A stretch of DNA of 44,597 bases from Campylobacter majalis. GTDB lineage: Bacteria; Campylobacterota; Campylobacteria; Campylobacterales; Campylobacteraceae. The notes below the pieces were generated by a model. That model did no database searches. It saw nothing but the letters and a program-made list of their open reading frames with translations, and had not been told where the DNA came from. Numbering within the stretch: the first letter of the stretch is position 1; every line of letters starts with the position of its first letter. The position numbers were made by a program, and so were the translations under genes. Below, in pieces: positions 32,718 through 42,109 of this stretch. The stretch is from NCBI RefSeq assembly GCF_905120465.1, contig NZ_CAJHOF010000017.1, forward strand, positions 1 through 44,597. Reading direction: 5' to 3'.

Positions 32718-35111
32718 TTATGCCACAAATGCCTTCTTAGCTAAATTATTTTCTATACCTTGTGAAATCATATCATCTTGCTTTCCATCAACTCCAACCA
32801 AAGACAATACCCAAGCTGGTCCTGAAATAATTAGTTTCCACATAACATAAACAGAAGCAAGTTTTGCAAAAATTTCAAGCATACCTGAAACTGAACCAAT
32901 GGTAAAATTAATCATAGGACTGAAAATATCGGTTTTTATACCACTAAACTGCTCTGTTGCCAAAAATAAATATACTTCATCAACCAAAGTATATATAAAT
33001 AATGCAAGCCCTATAAATAATACTATCAAGACTGGTTTTAAGAATATAGCTATACCACTTACTAAAAATTCTACTATTTTTTCCATCTTTTTTGTAGTAA
33101 GGGCAAAAGCAACTACAAATGGAGATATATAAAAGTATTTACATAGTGAAACCAAATACGATACAAAGGCTATTGCACTAGCCGTAGCACACACAACCAA
33201 AGGCAAATATGAAAGCATTTTGTGCATTAAATAAATCGCAGTAGCATAAGAAGCCATACCGCCTCCTATCGTTCCAACAAAATATCCAACTACACTACCA
33301 AGCATACTACCAATCGGTGTTGCACCAGTTCCAACTATTCCACCAACCAATGTGTTAATTTTAGTAGAGTTATCTTTTACAAATTCTTTTATAGCTGTCG
33401 CACCGGGCAAAGTCATATATACAAGTTGACCACCAAGCATTGCAAGCCAACTATCATTTATTTCATCCTCGCTGGCATTTTGTGCGTGTCCTTTGCTTAC
33501 TGCTTCAAGTGCATTGTTGGTATTTGCTCTTGTAGTTTCTTTTAGATCATATTCATTGACTCTATCGTTTGCAAACATAATAATCTCTGAGGCTATACTA
33601 CTAGTAGGAGTCAAAATAGAATTAAGCCAACCTAGCTGTTGTTCTCTTAAAGAAAAATAGCCATCTAATGCGTTTATTCTACTTTGCATTTCAGTTTTAT
33701 CAAATGCCTTAATTACGCCATCTAAATGTTGTTTTTGTTTTTTCTCTTCATTTCTAGCATTTAACGCTGTAACTTCAAGTAATATACAAGCCTCAAGAGT
33801 AATGTCATATTCTGAGCCACTAGCATTAGTAAAATCCTGCCTATCTTTTTCTTGTAATTTTTTCTTATCTTCTTCCGTAAGGCTACTTATATACTCAAGA
33901 GTAGGAGCATTATATGCCTCTGGAAATCTTATTTTACAAGTATTTTCATAAATTTTATTTATTTGTTCGTATGTATATTTTGCTTTTGCTTGTTTCTCCA
34001 CCAATACATCAATACCACTTGGACTAAGAATGCCTAAACTTTTATATATCTTTTCTAAATAAACTTTATTTATCGTTGCACTAGCTATGTCCGCTACTCT
34101 CGTGCTTTCAACAGCAAAGTATCTAATTATATTTTGCACTATTGTTGAGTGAGCTAAATTATTTGCCTCAGGTATAGGCATAAAAAATGTGCCTACCATA
34201 ATAATAGGAATATAAAATTTATGCAAATACGGCTGTTTGCCTGAGCTTTCACCCCTATTTTCTAAATATACTTGAATTTTTTCTGTACCTATTCTACTTA
34301 CAAAAAATCCACCAACCAATATAAATATCAAAATTTGTAAATGCTGATAAATCTTTTCATTTGCTAAAAATAGGTTTGAAAAATATGCCATATTATTTTT
34401 ATTAAAGCCATCTGCGACAGATGTTTGCGTAAAATCAACACTTGATAAACTTTGTGATTTTTCTCTTAGTTTTTTATTATATGATCGGTTCATCCACTCC
34501 TCAACTCGCTCTCCCAAGCCAGTAACATCGCCTCTTTTTATCCTTTCCCAAAAACCCCTATTTATGTTCTCATCTTTTTCTTTTGCGAAATTTAAGACAC
34601 TAAAAGTGGTTATGCCGTCTTTTAGTGTTAATTCACCGACCTTTTCCGTAGCTTCTCTATCAATAATATTTGGATTTAGTGTTAAAAAAGAAGCTAAAAA
34701 CCTAGTAAAAGTAAGGCTTGTATCACTTGTATTTGCTTGCATAACAGAATTTGTCTGTATGTTTGTTTTTGTATAAACCTCTTTAAGCCCATTTGTGGAA
34801 TTCATTATATTTTTACTTATGTCTGCTATTTCTTTTACACAAGCCTTATTAATTTTTGAAGCATTAAATTTTAAATATGTATTATAATCTGTATCTTTAT
34901 AGACTTTACAAAAAGTCTCTCCATTTGCTATATCAAAACCAATAATCCTTGTTTTGTACGGCTCTTTTGTTTCTCGGCACTTCCATTCACAACCACCACT
35001 TTCAACCACCCTATCATTGCTAACAAAAACTTCTCTCTCTTCATCGGTCATCTCCGCATTTGCAATACCAACAAATAAAAAAAGAGACGCAATAAGCTTA
35101 AAAATTTTCAT
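32718..35111 (-). CDS. Large polytopic VirB6/TraG-like membrane protein
   Basis: A 797-residue protein with a signal peptide (1-19), a periplasmic-looking N-terminal region with several cysteines (GGCEWKCRE), one helix near 258-275 and another near 300, and then a long soluble region. A C-terminal cluster of five or six membrane helices lies at about 565-770, with a glycine-rich segment (GGIVGTGATPIGSMLGSVVG). Size and topology fit the VirB6/TraG N-terminal class of inner-membrane channel proteins. It is the last gene of the mating-pair operon. It ends before an A/T palindrome with no clear terminator. Confidence 0.65.
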   Translation of the reverse strand: MKIFKLIASLFLFVGIANAEMTDEEREVFVSNDRVVESGGCEWKCRETKEPYKTRIIGFDIANGETFCKVYKDTDYNTYLKFNASKINKACVKEIADISKNIMNSTNGLKEVYTKTNIQTNSVMQANTSDTSLTFTRFLASFLTLNPNIIDREATEKVGELTLKDGITTFSVLNFAKEKDENINRGFWERIKRGDVTGLGERVEEWMNRSYNKKLREKSQSLSSVDFTQTSVADGFNKNNMAYFSNLFLANEKIYQHLQILIFILVGGFFVSRIGTEKIQVYLENRGESSGKQPYLHKFYIPIIMVGTFFMPIPEANNLAHSTIVQNIIRYFAVESTRVADIASATINKVYLEKIYKSLGILSPSGIDVLVEKQAKAKYTYEQINKIYENTCKIRFPEAYNAPTLEYISSLTEEDKKKLQEKDRQDFTNASGSEYDITLEACILLEVTALNARNEEKKQKQHLDGVIKAFDKTEMQSRINALDGYFSLREQQLGWLNSILTPTSSIASEIIMFANDRVNEYDLKETTRANTNNALEAVSKGHAQNASEDEINDSWLAMLGGQLVYMTLPGATAIKEFVKDNSTKINTLVGGIVGTGATPIGSMLGSVVGYFVGTIGGGMASYATAIYLMHKMLSYLPLVVCATASAIAFVSYLVSLCKYFYISPFVVAFALTTKKMEKIVEFLVSGIAIFLKPVLIVLFIGLALFIYTLVDEVYLFLATEQFSGIKTDIFSPMINFTIGSVSGMLEIFAKLASVYVMWKLIISGPAWVLSLVGVDGKQDDMISQGIENNLAKKAFVA

Positions 35112-35115
35112 ATAA

Positions 35116-35589
35116 TTACCCCAAAATCTGCAAAAATAAATTAAATTTAAAATTAAGTATCATTAAAAAAATAAAACTCACAATCGATAAAATAAGTGCG
35201 ATATTTGAAGTTAAATTTGAACTTTTAGGAGATGTTTTAACAGCATTACCTGAGCCAAGCTCTCTTCTTAGTTCTTCTATAATATTGTTTTGTATAGCTG
35301 TAAAATCATTTTTGATTAATTCTTTTATAAAATTTGAGTAATTATTGTTCCCATTCTCATTAAATTTAACTTCAAGCCCTTGAGAAAACTCATCACAATT
35401 TTCATTTGTCTTTCTGATCTCGCCATTTAAACCATTATATGCTTTTTCAAATCTCTCTCTTAGCTGTTTTATATGCATAGCATTAAGATTTGTATCCTCT
35501 AGCAAATCTCGGTTTTGCCTTTGTAACATTAATACAAGATTTGCTAACTTATCATTTAGTTCTTCTATTTTGTTTGTATTTTTTTCCAT
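35116..35589 (-). CDS. Tail-anchored coiled-coil protein
   Basis: The 157-residue protein begins with a coiled coil (about 5-60), has a second helical section (75-115) and ends with a hydrophobic segment (about 128-155) that probably anchors it in the inner membrane with the bulk in the cytoplasm. It lies between the VirB8-like and VirB6-like genes with 1-4 base gaps. I do not recognise the family; it may be a cytoplasmic-side structural part of the transfer machine. Confidence 0.5.
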   Translation of the reverse strand: MEKNTNKIEELNDKLANLVLMLQRQNRDLLEDTNLNAMHIKQLRERFEKAYNGLNGEIRKTNENCDEFSQGLEVKFNENGNNNYSNFIKELIKNDFTAIQNNIIEELRRELGSGNAVKTSPKSSNLTSNIALILSIVSFIFLMILNFKFNLFLQILG

Positions 35590-35590
35590 A

Positions 35591-36415
35591 TTACCCTCTT
35601 ACAAAAGCTTTAATAACCGGTGTTATAATAAGCCTATCAATACGCATACCATAAGGATTTATATCATTTGATTTACCTAAATCAAAACTTCCATTTGCCT
35701 TTATTTTTATAACCCCATTTTGGGCTACATACTCATTTTTGGCAATTATCCAAGACTGGGCTATAACTTTGATCGAAATTTCAAGTTCATATTTGTTTTG
35801 ATTATATTCATACCTATCCAAACTATAATCTTTTAAGGCTATATACTCAGGTAATTTATCATTTACAACTGCTGATATAAGCCAAGTAGAATAAGCCTTT
35901 ATATCGCCTGCCCCCTGCGGAGTATCTATATAGTTTTTAAGTATCATTCTAAGACTAGGAACATTATCAAGCACTTCACTAGGATTAGAAAACTGAATTT
36001 TTTCAAAATTATTTGTAAGCTGGGATTTTGAAACAATAAAATTATTTACAAATGTTGAAACCGCAAATTGCTTTAAATATTCAGCTTTTAAAGGTTCTTT
36101 AACAACTTTTAAAGCCCTACCATCAGTTGTTGTTAAAACAACTTTGCCATTATTTTCATAAACAACCTTTGTAAGCTCATCCATTTTTGAGCTAATGTCG
36201 CCTATTTGGTATGCCATAACTAGCATTGAAATACCTATAAAACTGCCCACAAATTTCCAATTTTTGCCAAAAAATTGCTCACATTTAAACCCCATTGTCT
36301 CCTTTGGGTTGTTTAAATTTGGCTTATATTTAGGCTTTTCTATATGTTCTGATTTGCTAATTTCATTTTTTATCTCACTTTTTGCTTGTTGTCCCTTTTT
36401 ACTAAAAAAACCCAT
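35591..36415 (-). CDS. VirB8/TraE-like inner-membrane protein
   Basis: The 274-residue protein has a basic cytosolic N-terminus (1-53), a single membrane helix (about 54-70) and a periplasmic domain of ~200 residues ending AFVRG. This is the topology of VirB8, DotI and TraE, which link inner-membrane and outer parts of type IV secretion systems. The periplasmic part has the expected alpha/beta mix (KYELEISIKVIAQSWIIAKN). A possible promoter, TTGTCA with TATAGT about 15 bases on, lies in the 58-bp gap upstream. Assignment is by topology and context more than by motif. Confidence 0.55.
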   Translation of the reverse strand: MGFFSKKGQQAKSEIKNEISKSEHIEKPKYKPNLNNPKETMGFKCEQFFGKNWKFVGSFIGISMLVMAYQIGDISSKMDELTKVVYENNGKVVLTTTDGRALKVVKEPLKAEYLKQFAVSTFVNNFIVSKSQLTNNFEKIQFSNPSEVLDNVPSLRMILKNYIDTPQGAGDIKAYSTWLISAVVNDKLPEYIALKDYSLDRYEYNQNKYELEISIKVIAQSWIIAKNEYVAQNGVIKIKANGSFDLGKSNDINPYGMRIDRLIITPVIKAFVRG

Positions 36416-36473
36416 TTTTCTCTCACTTAATTTGTTATTTCAAAAACTATATTTTATTGCTTTTTTTGACAAA

Positions 36474-37571
36474 CTACTTGGATGAAGCAGAATTTGCTAT
36501 TTTTTCTATCTCTGCTTTTGCTGAAGCTTCATCAAACTGCAACGCCATCACAACCTCTTTATCTGCCAAAATCTTTGCAACCTCATATTTCCTTGCATAT
36601 TTTTCCTCAATATCTGCAATAATTGCCGTTTCTATTGCCTGTTGTTTTCTAATTTGAGATACAAGTAATGGACGTAAATCTTTGCGCATAGTTTGGACAT
36701 ATTCATCAGTTGGTATTGCTATCTCTCTATGATTTGAGATTGCAAGAGCATTTGAAATCTCAATCTGCTTTGCTACATCAAAATTACTTTTTGCCTTATT
36801 CACGTGTTCATTTGCTTTTTTAGCTAAACTATTTTGATCGGTTTGTGATAAAAGTGTTTTTATGGCATTTGATACTTGATTTGCACTAGCCTCTTTTATA
36901 GCGTTTTTAAATGTTTTTACACTTTCGGTAATGCCTTTATTATAGCTTTCCAAATTTGCTGGTGCTTTTATATCTTCTACTTTTATTTTGCTTAAATCAG
37001 TATTAGCTCCATTGCTTTTAGCATATTCCATTATAATACCAACGGCTTTCATATTACCATCTTTTAAATATGAGCTAACCATACTCTTATCTGATTTTAA
37101 AACGCTGGATACATCCCAATTTTTAAAGTATTCTTTTGGCTTTTGCCCATTTGGTAAAGTATCTGTTGCTTCTTCGCCTTCTTCTTTATCAAGCAAAACC
37201 CATTCAGCAAAATCCCCTGCCTGCTTACTTGCATAGTCTGAGAATTCTCTTACTTTACTATTACATAAAGACTTTGCACCAGTTATACCTATATTTTTAC
37301 TTTTACTTCCGCCCACCAAAGAACAAACATTTAAATTTAGTTTATCCAACTCTCCAGCCAAAGAACATAAATCCAAATTGCTACTAAATTTTAAATCACT
37401 CGTGCTATAGCATTGATCTGCAATATTTGCACCCTCTTTTAAAAGTCCATTAAATTGCTTGTCAAGCTGATTAAATAAAGAGCTTGCCGCATTATTTACT
37501 ATGCTATCTAAACTAATCGCATTCAAATTAATAGCTAAAACAACACTTAAAAAAATAATCTTATTTTTCAT
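36474..37571 (-). CDS. Exported 365-aa protein of the mating-pair operon
   Basis: A signal peptide (MKNKIIFLSVVLAINLNA) is followed by a region with four spaced cysteines (about 50-105; ADQCYSTSD, LDLCSLAGE, LNVCSLVGG, KSLCNSK), probably disulfide-bonded, and then a long helical C-terminal part (200-365) rich in Ala, Lys and Glu. It looks like a periplasmic assembly protein. Cysteine-rich exported proteins such as TraH or TraU occur in F-type systems, but the sequence does not match them clearly. Not further identified. Confidence 0.5.
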   Translation of the reverse strand: MKNKIIFLSVVLAINLNAISLDSIVNNAASSLFNQLDKQFNGLLKEGANIADQCYSTSDLKFSSNLDLCSLAGELDKLNLNVCSLVGGSKSKNIGITGAKSLCNSKVREFSDYASKQAGDFAEWVLLDKEEGEEATDTLPNGQKPKEYFKNWDVSSVLKSDKSMVSSYLKDGNMKAVGIIMEYAKSNGANTDLSKIKVEDIKAPANLESYNKGITESVKTFKNAIKEASANQVSNAIKTLLSQTDQNSLAKKANEHVNKAKSNFDVAKQIEISNALAISNHREIAIPTDEYVQTMRKDLRPLLVSQIRKQQAIETAIIADIEEKYARKYEVAKILADKEVVMALQFDEASAKAEIEKIANSASSK

Positions 37572-37580
37572 AATAAATCC

Positions 37581-37874
37581 TTATCTTAAATTTATTTTCT
37601 TTGTAAGTTCAAAAACTAACTTTTGTTGCTTTAAAATTTCATCCTTAAAAATTCTATTTTCAACAGATAAAAGCTTATTTTGCTCATCAAGCTTTGATGT
37701 TGTATCCTCGACATTCATCTGCAACTTCTTTAAAGATTTTTGTTGAGCTTTTAAAGCCTTTGTTAGCTCTACTTCATACTTCTGAAAACTTTGTGTAATC
37801 TCGCCAATACACAAGCAAGCAAAAGCGGTTTGAGCCGATAAAAGAAAAATAAAAAATGCCAACCATTTTTTCAT
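37581..37874 (-). CDS. Small exported coiled-coil protein, possible lipoprotein
   Basis: MKKWLAFFIFLLSAQTAFAC gives a signal peptide ending in AFAC, compatible with a lipobox, followed by a second cysteine two residues on. The remaining ~75 residues form a coiled coil (Lys, Gln, Leu, Glu). It matches in plan the proteins at 11189-11524 and 43349-43699. It follows the lytic transglycosylase gene and may help build or stabilise the channel. Confidence 0.5.
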   Translation of the reverse strand: MKKWLAFFIFLLSAQTAFACLCIGEITQSFQKYEVELTKALKAQQKSLKKLQMNVEDTTSKLDEQNKLLSVENRIFKDEILKQQKLVFELTKKINLR

Positions 37875-37882
37875 ACAGCCTC

Positions 37883-38446
37883 CTATTTTGAATTTCTAAC
37901 AAAAGCCGTGATATAACTATTTTTAAATTTCTCATAATAATCATAACTTGTATATCTACTTCTTTTACCCTTGTTATAGCACTCAATAGCTTGTTTTGTA
38001 TTACTGTTTAATAAAATACACATATTTAAAACTGCTATTGATTTATCTATATTATATTTAATATCAAATATTTGCTCTATTTCATCGATTTTAAAATTTA
38101 CTGAATTTATCTGCATTAGCCCTGCATCAACTTTATAGCCTTTATTTATTAAGTCCTTTAGTGCTAATTTTAAACTACTCTCATCCCCACGAAATGATAT
38201 AAGGTATTTATCTTTATACTTACTAACGCTCTTTTTTAAATTTTCATAGCTATGATCTTTATTTTTGCTAGTAAAGCTAATAATTAAAGGCGTAAAATCA
38301 CTTTCGATTTTTGCTATAGTATAAAGCACTCTTTTATCTATATTACTAATCACACTTGCTTGTTTTAGCCCATCTGCTATATCCTGAGCTGAATATTTGG
38401 CGTTTAAAAAACAAATAAAACCGATAAGTAATAGTATTTTTTTCAT
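37883..38446 (-). CDS. VirB1-like lytic transglycosylase
   Basis: An exported muramidase-like enzyme (signal peptide 1-16) that opens peptidoglycan locally for the channel. The SLT-fold signatures are present: LYTIAKIESDFTP with the catalytic glutamate near residue 47, DAGLMQINSVNF near 110-120, and AIECYNKGKR near 158-167. Length (187) is ordinary for VirB1-like proteins. It is in the middle of the mating-pair operon, between two exported proteins. No defect is seen. Confidence 0.85.
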   Translation of the reverse strand: MKKILLLIGFICFLNAKYSAQDIADGLKQASVISNIDKRVLYTIAKIESDFTPLIISFTSKNKDHSYENLKKSVSKYKDKYLISFRGDESSLKLALKDLINKGYKVDAGLMQINSVNFKIDEIEQIFDIKYNIDKSIAVLNMCILLNSNTKQAIECYNKGKRSRYTSYDYYEKFKNSYITAFVRNSK

Positions 38447-38455
38447 AACAAATCC

Positions 38456-39085
38456 TTATTTTTTGCAAATTTCAAATTGCTTACAAAAATCTTTTTCTTC
38501 CCTTTCTGTAAAAAATAGGACATTATAACTATCGTCTTCATCACTAAAAACAACATTAGCACGCTTTAAAATCTCTAAATTCTTTGAATTTTTAGTTATT
38601 CTTAGTGTTTTTTTATTAATTGCCGTATTTACACTCTGAGGTAATTCATTGATATTACTATCACGACTGCTTAAATTTACAGAATTCTTCTGTTCTGTTG
38701 TAAGCTCCAATCTGCCAACTGAGATTTGATCCATTTTTGGTATTACTGCAAATTTGCTAAAAAGCTCATCGATATTTAGCTCTCTTTCAACAATACTTGG
38801 CATTATTCTTAAAACAACCCTGCCATCATCTGTCCGCTCCTGCCAAATTTGAGGATATGTTAGCTTTTGAGTTTTAATTAAATACTTGCCTATCTCATAA
38901 GCGTATAAGTCATCTTTATATCGCTCCAAAACTCTTTTAGCCTCCTTGAAAGCATCCGCCACGCCTTTTTCATAGCCTGATGAATAGCCCATCTCATAAC
39001 CTCTGTTATAGAAAAAATCCTCTGTGCTAGTGCTATTTGCAAATACAGCAACGTTGAGAGATAAAATTAAACTAATTTTTTTCAT
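38456..39085 (-). CDS. Exported 209-aa protein, unknown
   Basis: A signal peptide (1-16, ending VAVFA) is followed by an aromatic- and glycine-rich segment (YNRGYEMGYSSGYEKGVADA), a helical middle, and a C-terminal domain ending with a cysteine pair (DFCKQFEICKK). The GYxxGY pattern near residues 28-45 is common in helical hairpins of secretion-associated periplasmic proteins, but I do not recognise a family. Spacing of 9-12 bases to both neighbours supports operon membership. Confidence 0.5.
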   Translation of the reverse strand: MKKISLILSLNVAVFANSTSTEDFFYNRGYEMGYSSGYEKGVADAFKEAKRVLERYKDDLYAYEIGKYLIKTQKLTYPQIWQERTDDGRVVLRIMPSIVERELNIDELFSKFAVIPKMDQISVGRLELTTEQKNSVNLSSRDSNINELPQSVNTAINKKTLRITKNSKNLEILKRANVVFSDEDDSYNVLFFTEREEKDFCKQFEICKK

Positions 39086-39097
39086 TTACTTTCCTTT

Positions 39098-40045
39098 TTA
39101 TTTAGTATAAACACCGTCTTTTTCAACCTGCAAATCTATCCAAATTTTTGTTTGTCCTACAATCTGATATAAATATGGCAAATCTCTCTTAAAAATTTCA
39201 GCTGTATTTTTAGCAATACTTGCAACCATATTAATACCGCCTGTTATTAAATAATCAAGTGGATCAGGTTTTTCTGTATTAGTGTTCTGCACAGCTTGCG
39301 GATAGACATTGCCAGACGCATCGGTTACACTTACATAATCTGTTGTCTGTGATTGCTTAGAGTTTTCAAGTGCTTTTAAATAAGCATTTGACTGGGTTTT
39401 AAATTCATCAGAGCCAACGCTTAATGCTCCCCAGCCCACTTCTGCTATCTTTCTATCATTTACAAAAGTAGCTATATTGTAGCTTGTCTTTTCTTCATTT
39501 GTAACAATCGCACTTGATACTTTAAATCTATATCCGCTTTTTTCTATATACTTTGGATCAGCAATAAGACTTGCTCTTTCATTAACATTTACCAAATCCG
39601 CAAACATTACAATTCCGCCATAATTTGTTTCACAATTAACTCTAAGTGAACTAGGTTGCTTACCTACATTTATATCCTCAGGTATAAAACAAAAACCCTT
39701 TACTGCCACAAGCTCAATTGTTGAATTTGTATCACCTGCATTTTGTGCTTCGGATTTTGTAACATTTTTAACAAGCATATTTTCAGCCGTGTTTCCTAAA
39801 ACCTCTTTTGCACGCAAATTTTCTCTTTGCAAAGCATAGTGCCAATTTAGTATAGTTTCTCCATAAAATAACTTCTCGCTTTTTTTGTTAATATCAACAG
39901 GACTTAGTTTCTGTTCTCTTACCACCTCACGCCCCTCACTAGCCGATTTTATAGCGTGATTAGTAACAGATTGTCCATCCATAGTGCTATTATTTCCAAA
40001 AGCAATACTTGTAAAAATCAAGAGTGCTATTTTAATTTTTTTCAC
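39098..40045 (-). CDS. Exported 315-aa protein, possible channel core component
   Basis: A short signal peptide (about 1-17) is followed by a helical part, then by a beta-rich region (about 110-220; VAVKGFCFIPEDI, SLRVNCETNYGGIVMFADLV, AEVGWGALSVGSDEF) with a likely disulfide. The C-terminal helix MVASIAKNTAEIF is followed by KIWIDLQVEKDGVY. The beta-rich region and late helix recall VirB10/TraB-type proteins, but the proline-rich segment is missing, so this is tentative. The end of the upstream lipoprotein gene overlaps its start by 14 bases. Confidence 0.45.
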   Translation of the reverse strand: MKKIKIALLIFTSIAFGNNSTMDGQSVTNHAIKSASEGREVVREQKLSPVDINKKSEKLFYGETILNWHYALQRENLRAKEVLGNTAENMLVKNVTKSEAQNAGDTNSTIELVAVKGFCFIPEDINVGKQPSSLRVNCETNYGGIVMFADLVNVNERASLIADPKYIEKSGYRFKVSSAIVTNEEKTSYNIATFVNDRKIAEVGWGALSVGSDEFKTQSNAYLKALENSKQSQTTDYVSVTDASGNVYPQAVQNTNTEKPDPLDYLITGGINMVASIAKNTAEIFKRDLPYLYQIVGQTKIWIDLQVEKDGVYTK

Positions 40046-40337
40046 TAAAATGCCCCCTATTTAATCCTACACCGTAAATATCCAGCTCATCACCACTACC
40101 ATTATAATTACGACTAGAATTTTTATTTAAACCTTTATTTGTGCCAATAGTTTGGTTAAAAAACTCTGCTGAATACTCCTCAAAATCTGCTATCTGTTTG
40201 GCACTTATGCTAGCATTATATTTTTGTGAGCTACTAGGTAAATTCCATCTTTTCTCATTTGGAATTTTATTAGTTTGAACCTTACCAGAACAACCCATAA
40301 ACAAAAGTGCTATAACCGTAATAAATAAAATTCTCAT
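40032..40337 (-). CDS. Small VirB7/TraV-like outer-membrane lipoprotein
   Basis: From the preferred ATG at 40337 (MRILFITVIALLFMGCSGKV) the protein has a perfect lipobox LFMGC with the lipidated cysteine at residue 16. The mature part (~86 residues) is polar. Small lipoproteins in this position stabilise VirB9-like proteins in the outer-membrane core. An in-frame ATG four codons upstream (40349) lies within the end of the preceding gene and is less likely. The 3' end overlaps the next gene by 14 bases. Confidence 0.65.
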   Translation of the reverse strand: MRILFITVIALLFMGCSGKVQTNKIPNEKRWNLPSSSQKYNASISAKQIADFEEYSAEFFNQTIGTNKGLNKNSSRNYNGSGDELDIYGVGLNRGHFSEKN

Positions 40338-40338
40338 T

Positions 40339-41103
40339 TTACTCTCCAATCACAACATCTAAAATGCTAAAATATAGATTTTCACCCTTAACTTTTACAA
40401 ATTTTTCGCCTTGCTTTGTAGTTATAATTTTTTCATAAGTATATTTACCACTTTTTAGTTCATTGTCATTTAGATTTTTTGAATTACTCTCATCATTATT
40501 TGATAGGCTGTAACTCATAGCTTTACTATTTTTAAAAGAGATAGTTTTTGTCTTTTCAGTTTGCTTTTTTACCGACTTTATAGCTGGTTTTTTAACAACC
40601 TGAGGTTTAACTTCAATAATTTTAAATGATTCAATTACTCCATTAGCCTTTGCTTCTTTTAAAAGTTCTGTATAAAAATCACTAAACAAAAAAGGATAAG
40701 TAATAATTTGCTTCTTATCTTTTAAAATTTTGATTTCACTACTCTTTATTTTGTAGTCAGCTTTTATTTTATTAACAATTTTCTTAGCATCTATTTCCCT
40801 TTGATATTCTCCAAAGGTAACATATTGAGTTGTAAGATGTGTATCAAAACCCTCTCTGTTTGCTATGATTTGCAAAAACAATGCCTCGTCAAGGCTCATA
40901 TTTTTAATTTCAACTGCAACCACATAAGGCTTTGTTATATTTATTATTTGCGGATAAAAGCCATCTATTTTTGCTTGAAAAGCTACCGAATTTATACCGG
41001 CATTAAAGCCATTTTTAAAGCTTGCTGGATTTGGCTCATCATAAAGGTTGTTTGCATTAAGGCATATAACCAAAAAACTTACAAAAAAAATAATTTTTTT
41101 CAT
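40339..41103 (-). CDS. Exported 254-aa protein with SPOR-like segment
   Basis: A signal peptide (MKKIIFFVSFLVICLNA) leads to a domain (about 60-125) that alternates short strands and helices and contains FDTHLTTQYVTFGEYQREID, then AKKIVNKIKADY. This resembles SPOR-type peptidoglycan-binding repeats, although not conclusively. A lysine-rich linker (165-200) precedes a small beta-rich end (KFVKVKGENLYFSILDVVIG). A role in fixing the channel to the cell wall would fit. Its ATG overlaps the stop of the 52-aa gene (ATGA). Confidence 0.45.
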   Translation of the reverse strand: MKKIIFFVSFLVICLNANNLYDEPNPASFKNGFNAGINSVAFQAKIDGFYPQIINITKPYVVAVEIKNMSLDEALFLQIIANREGFDTHLTTQYVTFGEYQREIDAKKIVNKIKADYKIKSSEIKILKDKKQIITYPFLFSDFYTELLKEAKANGVIESFKIIEVKPQVVKKPAIKSVKKQTEKTKTISFKNSKAMSYSLSNNDESNSKNLNDNELKSGKYTYEKIITTKQGEKFVKVKGENLYFSILDVVIGE

Positions 41104-41258
41104 ATTTTAAGTCCTTGTTTTTTATTTTCATCTATTTCGTTTTCGATTAAAAATGTCTCTATTTCATCAAGACAAGCTTCAATTTTTTTGATCTTTGCAT
41201 AGAGCCTACTTAACTCTGCTTTCATCTCTGCAATAATTTCATCCATACTCATACCCAT
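41100..41258 (-). CDS. 52-aa helical protein
   Basis: A frame in the gap between two accepted genes encodes MGMSMDEIIAEMKAEL... ending KKQGLKI. AAAGGA lies six bases before the ATG, and the stop overlaps the next ATG (ATGA), so translation is very likely. The protein is a single acidic to amphipathic helix, probably cytosolic and coiled-coil forming. Function unknown. Confidence 0.6.
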   Translation of the reverse strand: MGMSMDEIIAEMKAELSRLYAKIKKIEACLDEIETFLIENEIDENKKQGLKI

Positions 41259-41260
41259 TG

Positions 41261-41824
41261 TTATTCCTTTATAAATCTGAGATTGTATTCATAGCTATTA
41301 TCTTTAAAGCGGATAAAATTCTGACTAATATCTGTAATCTCAAAAAAATCTAAAAATTTATCGCCCACTAAATACTCTTTCATATCAAATTTAAAACTTT
41401 TTTCTCTAGCATTAAAGCTAAATTCATTTTGTTTTTCTTTTAAAAATGCTATCATATCATTTGGTTTTTGGCGTTTTGCTATCCGTTTAATACTTTCTTC
41501 TTGATTTATATTTTCATAGTTTGTCATATCGGCAATCTTAGGCTCTTGTGTTGATACGTTTGCCGAATTCTTTATAGCCTCTTCTTTATTGTCTGCTAAA
41601 TTTTGTGTATTTTGAACAAATGGATTAATCTCCATTTTTGGCGGTATAAATGTGCCGTTTTTATCGGTTAAAGTATTATTTGTATCCAAAATTAGCTCTC
41701 TTATGTCTTGAGGCTGTGAAACAACAATCCCATTATTATTATCATCAGGCTTTATGATAAAAGCAATGCTTATAATGGCAACAACCAAAATAACAATAAA
41801 AATTAAAATTTTCTTATCTTTCAT
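41261..41824 (-). CDS. Inner-membrane-anchored periplasmic protein
   Basis: A lysine-rich N-terminus and one hydrophobic segment (about 5-25) act as an uncleaved anchor. They are followed by a polar, Asn-rich linker to about residue 125 and a small folded C-terminal domain (FSFNAREKSFKFDMKEYLVG, then FEITDISQNFIRFKD). The plan resembles PilP- or TraP-like proteins that tether inner and outer rings, but this is by topology only. It is placed between a coiled-coil gene and the 52-aa gene in the mating-pair operon. Confidence 0.5.
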   Translation of the reverse strand: MKDKKILIFIVILVVAIISIAFIIKPDDNNNGIVVSQPQDIRELILDTNNTLTDKNGTFIPPKMEINPFVQNTQNLADNKEEAIKNSANVSTQEPKIADMTNYENINQEESIKRIAKRQKPNDMIAFLKEKQNEFSFNAREKSFKFDMKEYLVGDKFLDFFEITDISQNFIRFKDNSYEYNLRFIKE

Positions 41825-41833
41825 ACTCTATCC

Positions 41834-42103
41834 TTAGTCATCATTTAAGCTAAAATTAGCTCTTTTTTTTATTTTTACACTTGGCAACTCTTCACTAAGC
41901 TTTTTGAATTTAAATCTACCAAATTTAAATTTATCTATAAATTTTGTATTTCTATCTTCTAAAATTTCAATATGTTTAGCCATTATTGACATAACCGCTT
42001 CAATTTTTTCCATTTTTTCATCAATAGCTTTATTGGCTCTATTAAAATTATTAAGCTTATCTATTAACTCATCTAATTTTTGCGAAATTTCAACACCTTG
42101 CAT
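41834..42103 (-). CDS. 89-aa coiled-coil protein
   Basis: Residues 5-55 form a long amphipathic helix (KLDELIDKLNNFNRANKAID...), then a basic patch (KFKFGRFKFKKL) and an acidic end. No signal peptide is present, so the protein stays in the cytoplasm or is associated with the membrane through partners. It lies after the VirB9-like gene. Function unknown. Confidence 0.5.
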   Translation of the reverse strand: MQGVEISQKLDELIDKLNNFNRANKAIDEKMEKIEAVMSIMAKHIEILEDRNTKFIDKFKFGRFKFKKLSEELPSVKIKKRANFSLNDD

Positions 42104-42109
42104 TTTTTC